From positions 1 to 9,194 of the forward strand of contig JAISHX010000196.1 of NCBI GenBank assembly GCA_031262335.1: 9,194 nt of DNA. The letters run 5' to 3'. The stretch is from Clostridiales bacterium. Lineage in GTDB: Bacteria > Bacillota > Clostridia > Lachnospirales > WRAX01. Numbering within the stretch: the first letter of the stretch is position 1; each line of letters opens with the position of its first letter. Both the position numbers and the translations under genes were made by a program. Below the pieces are notes generated by a model that ran no database searches, was not told where the DNA came from, and worked only from the letters and a program-made list of their open reading frames with translations. This document shows positions 6,368 through 9,194 of the stretch, piece by piece.

Positions 6368-6486
6368 GCCGGGATTCCAAAGGGACGATTGTCCCTTTGG
6401 TCAGGGGCTTGGCGGGGCGAAGTGTGCCCAAAGGCACACGTTTTGAGCGCGGAGCTTGAAAGCCCCCAAGGTCTTATCTTATCTTT
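6368..6486 (+). repeat. Short repeat S, copy 4, enlarged and diverged
   Basis: The first stem is the same as in copy 3 (6377-6400). Where the second stem should be there is a larger, imperfect arch: CTTGGCGGGGC near 6409-6419 can pair with GCCCCCAAG near 6462-6470. It encloses a separate perfect stem, GTGTGCC-CAAA-GGCACAC (6422-6439). The common AAGGTCTTATCTT tail closes it, ten bases before the aldolase stop codon. This copy may form the 3' tail of the aldolase mRNA. Confidence 0.75.
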
Positions 6487-6495
6487 TCTTCTTTA

Positions 6496-7359
6496 TTATG
6501 CTCTGTTTGCGGAACCAAACAATTCTATTTTCTCTTTTACTGTTTGTTTAATAGCTTCTGCGCCGGGAGCAAGAAGTTTACGCGGGTCAAAACCTTTGCC
6601 TTTTTGGTCTTTGCCTTCCTCGATATATTTTCTTGTTGCGGCGGCAAAACTAAGCTGACATTCTGTATTTACATTAACTTTTGAAACGCCGAGAGAAATA
6701 GCTTTTTTAACCATTTCGGCAGGAATACCTGTTCCGCCGTGAAGAACAAGCGGCATGTTCCCTACTTTTTCTTTTATTGCGGCAAGAGCGTCAAAACGCA
6801 ACCCGGGCCAGTTTGCCGGATAAACGCCATGAATGTTTCCGATGCCGGCGGCAAGAAAATCAATGCCCAAGTCGGCAATTTTTTTACATTCTTCAGGGTC
6901 GGCAACTTCGCCAAGCCCGACAACGCCGTCCTCTTCACCGCCGATTGAGCCGACTTCCGCCTCAATCGAAAGTCCGTTTGCATGTGCAAGTGCAACAAGC
7001 TCTTTTGTTTTGGCAATGTTCTCATCAAGCGGGAAGTGACTTCCGTCAAACATTATACTTGTAAAACCGGCTTCTTTGCACTTTACACAACCATCGTATG
7101 AGCCGTGGTCAAGATGAAGTGCAACAGGAACAGTAATGCCCAATGCTTTATCCATTGCTTTTACCATATCGGCAACAACAGTAAAACCTGTCATGTACTT
7201 ACCTGCACCCTCACTAACACCTAAAATAACGGGACTTTTAAGCTCTTGTGCCATAAGCAGAACAGATTTTGTCCATTCAAGGTTGTTGATGTTGAACTGC
7301 CCTACAGCATATTTGCCCTCAAGGGCGGCGGTGAGCATTTCTGTGGCTTTTACTAACAT
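6496..7359 (-). CDS. fba: Class II fructose-1,6-bisphosphate aldolase
   Basis: This is the zinc-dependent aldolase that splits fructose 1,6-bisphosphate into dihydroxyacetone phosphate and glyceraldehyde 3-phosphate, and runs the reverse reaction in gluconeogenesis. The 287-residue TIM barrel shows the class II pattern: GQFNINN near 20-26, HLDHG at 82-86 (Asp84 catalytic, His85 zinc ligand), SIEAEVGSIGG (131-141, acidic metal-site residue), GNIHGVY with His177, VLHGGTGIP with His207, and VSKVNVNTE (225-233) for phosphate binding. A tagatose-bisphosphate aldolase (GatY/KbaY) is the closest alternative, but length and placement as a lone gene favour glycolytic FBA. ATG 7359 has AGGGAGG about seven bases before it. 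It has its own promoter upstream. The repeat array lies between its end and the convergent toxin gene. Confidence 0.93.
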   Translation of the reverse strand: MLVKATEMLTAALEGKYAVGQFNINNLEWTKSVLLMAQELKSPVILGVSEGAGKYMTGFTVVADMVKAMDKALGITVPVALHLDHGSYDGCVKCKEAGFTSIMFDGSHFPLDENIAKTKELVALAHANGLSIEAEVGSIGGEEDGVVGLGEVADPEECKKIADLGIDFLAAGIGNIHGVYPANWPGLRFDALAAIKEKVGNMPLVLHGGTGIPAEMVKKAISLGVSKVNVNTECQLSFAAATRKYIEEGKDQKGKGFDPRKLLAPGAEAIKQTVKEKIELFGSANRA

Positions 7360-7388
7360 TTAAAAACCTCCCTGATTACATTTTTTGC

Positions 7389-7407
7389 GGAACGTTGTAT
7401 CCGTTCC
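7389..7407. promoter_or_regulatory. Inverted repeat in the aldolase 5' untranslated region
   Basis: GGAACG-N7-CGTTCC forms perfect six-base arms. It lies just downstream of the predicted start of the aldolase transcript, about +5 to +23 from the -10. It could be a repressor operator or a 5' stem that stabilises the mRNA. It does not fit the catabolite-control cre consensus. No regulator can be named from the sequence. Confidence 0.4.
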
Positions 7408-7418
7408 AACCATTTACT

Positions 7419-7447
7419 ATTATACACCTGTTTTTCAATAAACGCAA
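7419..7447 (-). promoter_or_regulatory. Promoter of the aldolase gene
   Basis: On the minus strand TTGCGT (7442-7447) and TATAAT (7419-7424) are separated by 17 bases. The predicted leader is about 50 bases and contains the GGAACG/CGTTCC inverted repeat and the AGGGAGG ribosome binding site. Confidence 0.75.
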
Positions 7448-7455
7448 ACTTTTTG

Positions 7456-7484
7456 TTGCACTAATCCTTAAAATTTGTTATAAT
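7456..7484 (+). promoter_or_regulatory. Promoter of the helicase/DUF1292 pair
   Basis: TTGCAC (7456-7461) and TATAAT (7479-7484) are separated by 17 bases. The -35 box is only eight bases from the -35 box of the divergent aldolase promoter, so the two polymerases probably cannot bind at the same moment. Confidence 0.8.
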
Positions 7485-7532
7485 GAATAAGAGAGAGTTA
7501 ATGAAGCTCTAATCATCTGTAAGGTGGAAATT

Positions 7533-8615
7533 GTGAACAATTTTAGTGAATTATTGCCGGAGTTTCTTGTTGCGGCATTAGCCGAACAAGGAATAACAGC
7601 CCCGACGGAGATTCAGCAGCGTACTGTTCCTGTTTTGATTGAAAAACATAACGCAGTTTTTTCTTCCGAAACCGGCACGGGGAAAACATTGGCATACCTT
7701 TTGCCTGTTGCCGCAACAGCGAATTTTGCTTCAAAAACAATAGAGGCAATTGTTATTACTCCAACGCGTGAACTTGCGGCACAAGTCTTTGAACAGGCAA
7801 AACTTATCGGTTTAACAACAGCTCTTGTAATAGGCGGAGCTAATATTATCCGTCAAGCTGAAAAATTAAAGGAAAAACCAAAAATTATTGTCGGTACGGC
7901 AGGTCGTGTATGTGAGCTGATTCAAATGAAGAAATTACCGGCGCACACAGTTAATACACTGATTCTTGACGAGGCAGACAAACTCATTGATTCTGTTAAT
8001 ATTGCTCAGACGGCAGCTCTTATTAAAAAACTTCAGCGCGATGTATGTATTATTGCAGCATCCGCGTCAGCAGGCGAAAAAACAGCGCAGGCTCTGGAAA
8101 CTCTTACACACAAAACTTTTACAAAGATTTTTGAAAGTAAAAAATCTATTCCTTCAACCATTTCTCATTTTGTCGTCTTGTGCGAACAGCGGGAGAAATT
8201 TGCCGCCGTACGGAAGTTTATATTTAAAAATGATATTAAAAAAGCTCTTGTATTTGTAAACAACCCGTACTTTATAAATAAAATTACGGAAAAACTTAAT
8301 TTTCACAATTTAGAAGCTAAAGCGTTCTCCGGAGATATGTCAAAGAACGAACGCAGAAACGCTATCGCCGCTTTCCGTGAAGGTAAAACGCGTTTCCTTG
8401 TAGCCTCCGATGCCGTAAGCCGCGGACTTCACATAAATGTTCCGACTGTAATTAACCTTGACTTTCCGTCAGAGCCGGATTCATATCTTCACAGAGCCGG
8501 ACGATGCGGTCGCATGGGTGAAAAAGGCACAGTCGTAACTTTTGTGACCATGCTTGAACTGCCGCTTTTAAAAAAATACGAAAAAACTTTTAACATTGAT
8601 ATAAAGGGGTTTTAA
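7533..8615 (+). CDS. DEAD-box RNA helicase, short form
   Basis: This is an ATP-dependent RNA-unwinding protein, probably acting on ribosome assembly or mRNA structure. The 360 residues hold both RecA-like domains but no C-terminal RNA-binding extension. Motifs in order: Q motif (GITAPTEIQ, about 20-28), SETGTGKT (45-52), PTREL (77-81), GTAGR (121-125, usually GTPGR), DEAD (146-149), SAS (177-179, usually SAT), ALVFVNN (238-244), ASDAVSRGLHI (291-301) and HRAGRCGR (320-327). ATP-binding and hydrolysis residues are intact. I chose GTG 7533 because AAGGTGG lies five bases upstream. GTG 7524 in the same frame overlaps that site and has none of its own. The DUF1292 gene starts one base after its stop codon. 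Family-level function is firm, the paralogue (CshA, DeaD and so on) is not. Confidence 0.9.
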   Translation: MNNFSELLPEFLVAALAEQGITAPTEIQQRTVPVLIEKHNAVFSSETGTGKTLAYLLPVAATANFASKTIEAIVITPTRELAAQVFEQAKLIGLTTALVIGGANIIRQAEKLKEKPKIIVGTAGRVCELIQMKKLPAHTVNTLILDEADKLIDSVNIAQTAALIKKLQRDVCIIAASASAGEKTAQALETLTHKTFTKIFESKKSIPSTISHFVVLCEQREKFAAVRKFIFKNDIKKALVFVNNPYFINKITEKLNFHNLEAKAFSGDMSKNERRNAIAAFREGKTRFLVASDAVSRGLHINVPTVINLDFPSEPDSYLHRAGRCGRMGEKGTVVTFVTMLELPLLKKYEKTFNIDIKGF

Positions 8616-8616
8616 T

Positions 8617-8937
8617 ATGTTTATGCCGGGTATTGGTAATGACGCCGCCGACAATGATTTGCCGTCCGAAGAATCTTTCGCCGAAATTCAGACAGTCGTT
8701 ATTGAACTTCAAAACAATGAAACTTTGGAATGTAATGTAATCGGCATTTTCGATTACAAAAATAAAGATTATATTGCCCTGCTTCCGCTTGGCGACGACC
8801 AAGATGTAATGCTGTTTGAGTATTACGCCTCAAGTCCTGAACCTTTAAACGATATTGAGAGCGATGAAGAGTATGCCGAAGTCGTTGAAGAATTTATACG
8901 CCAGTTTAATGAGGCATATTCACGGCAGGAAGAGTAG
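8617..8937 (+). CDS. DUF1292 family protein, YrzB-like
   Basis: This acidic 106-residue protein belongs to the DUF1292 family found across Bacillota, of unknown function. The core ECNVIGIFDYKNKDYIALLPLGDDQDVMLFEY (38-69) is the family signature, a small beta-rich domain. It is followed by an acidic helix (IESDEEYAEVVEEFIRQF). Residues 1-20 are a Gly/Asp-rich, probably disordered leader. The start ATG 8617 is one base after the helicase stop codon. Its ribosome binding site AAAGGGG (8603-8609) lies within the end of the helicase gene, so the two are cotranscribed and likely translationally coupled. A clear terminator follows. No membrane or signal segment is seen. Confidence 0.88.
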   Translation: MFMPGIGNDAADNDLPSEESFAEIQTVVIELQNNETLECNVIGIFDYKNKDYIALLPLGDDQDVMLFEYYASSPEPLNDIESDEEYAEVVEEFIRQFNEAYSRQEE

Positions 8938-8941
8938 ACTT

Positions 8942-8996
8942 ATATAACATCCTCTTTTGCGTCTTTGTGCGTGAAGAAGGATGTTATATTTTATTT
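8942..8996 (+). terminator. Terminator of the helicase/DUF1292 operon
   Basis: ATATAACATCC (8942-8952) pairs perfectly with GGATGTTATAT (8979-8989). The stem can extend inward past a one-base bulge by TCTT/AAGA. It is followed by TTTATTT. It starts three bases after the DUF1292 stop codon. Confidence 0.8.
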
Positions 8997-9037
8997 ACAG
9001 GGTAATTTTCAGGTACATAGTTTCGCTAAAAAAGGCG

Positions 9038-9066
9038 TTGTAAAATTTCGCAGAGTGTGCTATACT
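9038..9066 (+). promoter_or_regulatory. Promoter of the homoserine dehydrogenase gene
   Basis: TTGTAA (9038-9043) and TATACT (9061-9066) are separated by 17 bases. The leader of about 40 bases to ATG 9113 is A-rich. I see no riboswitch-sized structure in it. Confidence 0.7.
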
Positions 9067-9112
9067 TTAACAAATAATAAATAAGATAAACTAAACAGTA
9101 TGAGGGTGACTT

Positions 9113-9194
9113 ATGAAAACGTATAACATAGGGATACTGGGGTTTGGGACAGTTGGCTCCGGCGTATTTGACATTTTCAGCAAAAACGCAGATA
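9113..9194 (+). CDS. hom: Homoserine dehydrogenase, N-terminal fragment cut by the window end
   Basis: The 27 visible codons read MKTYNIGILGFGTVGSGVF and then DIFSKNAD. The GFGTVGSGV stretch is the dinucleotide-binding loop (GxGxxG) in the form typical of homoserine dehydrogenase, which reduces aspartate semialdehyde to homoserine for threonine and methionine synthesis. Position at the very N-terminus, directly after a short strand, is as expected for this family. GAGGGTG lies about seven bases before the ATG, with a promoter upstream. Other NAD(P)-binding dehydrogenases share the loop but rarely the TVGSGV form. The remaining roughly 400 residues lie outside the window. Confidence 0.82.
   Translation, partial: MKTYNIGILGFGTVGSGVFDIFSKNAD

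Noticed and set aside
5868..6486. CRISPR array
   Set aside because: Repeats are long, of two types, of uneven spacing, and internally folded. There are no short identical repeats with unique spacers of equal length, and no cas genes.
5868..6486. Integron attC sites or an insertion sequence
   Set aside because: No cassette genes lie between the units, no integrase or transposase is present, and I see no terminal inverted repeats with target duplication around the whole array.
6774..7064. Open frames on both strands within the aldolase gene
   Set aside because: They are out-of-frame shadows of fba, which is fully explained by its own conserved motifs.
7524..7532. GTG 7524 as the helicase start
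   Set aside because: It lies inside the AAGGTGG sequence that serves GTG 7533 and has no ribosome binding site of its own. The three extra residues carry no family feature.
8997..9112. Riboswitch or T-box leader before homoserine dehydrogenase
   Set aside because: Only about 45 bases lie between the -10 box and the ATG, A-rich and without stems. That is too short for known leaders of threonine or methionine genes.

Overview
The window looks like a chromosomal piece of a low-GC Gram-positive bacterium, most likely a member of the class Clostridia (Bacillota). The reasons are AT-rich DNA with strong GGAGG-type ribosome binding sites, consensus sigma-A promoters, and small families typical of that group (DUF6465, DUF1292/YrzB-like, a membrane-anchored GH18 protein of the YaaH type). 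The species cannot be named from the sequence alone.

Layout. Positions 3-469 (+) hold an XRE-family regulator whose frame breaks at a seven-A tract. It is convergent with a leftward block read from about 3690 to 558: DUF6465 protein, GH18 cell-wall hydrolase, dUTPase and a HemG-like flavodoxin, closed by two hairpin terminators. A promoter lies before the DUF6465 gene and a weak hairpin separates it from the GH18 gene. Upstream of this block, and also leftward, is nicotinate phosphoribosyltransferase (3715-5166), which starts at TTG. Divergent from it is a DinJ/YafQ-type toxin-antitoxin pair (5286-5853, +) with its own consensus promoter.

From 5868 to 6486 there is no credible gene. The stretch is a modular array of hairpin-rich repeats with the order long-short-long-short-short-short (L-S-L-S-S-S). 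It sits between the 3' ends of the toxin gene and the class II fructose-bisphosphate aldolase gene (6496-7359, -). The aldolase promoter lies back to back with the promoter of a rightward pair, a short DEAD-box helicase and a DUF1292 protein, which ends in a good terminator (8942-8996). A further promoter then leads into the first 27 codons of a homoserine dehydrogenase cut by the window end.

Most genes are housekeeping: NAD salvage, nucleotide-pool hygiene, glycolysis, RNA remodelling and threonine/methionine synthesis. The accessory elements are the toxin-antitoxin pair and the repeat array beside it. No complete new multi-gene system is evident. The best leads are the repeat array and the frameshift site in the regulator.
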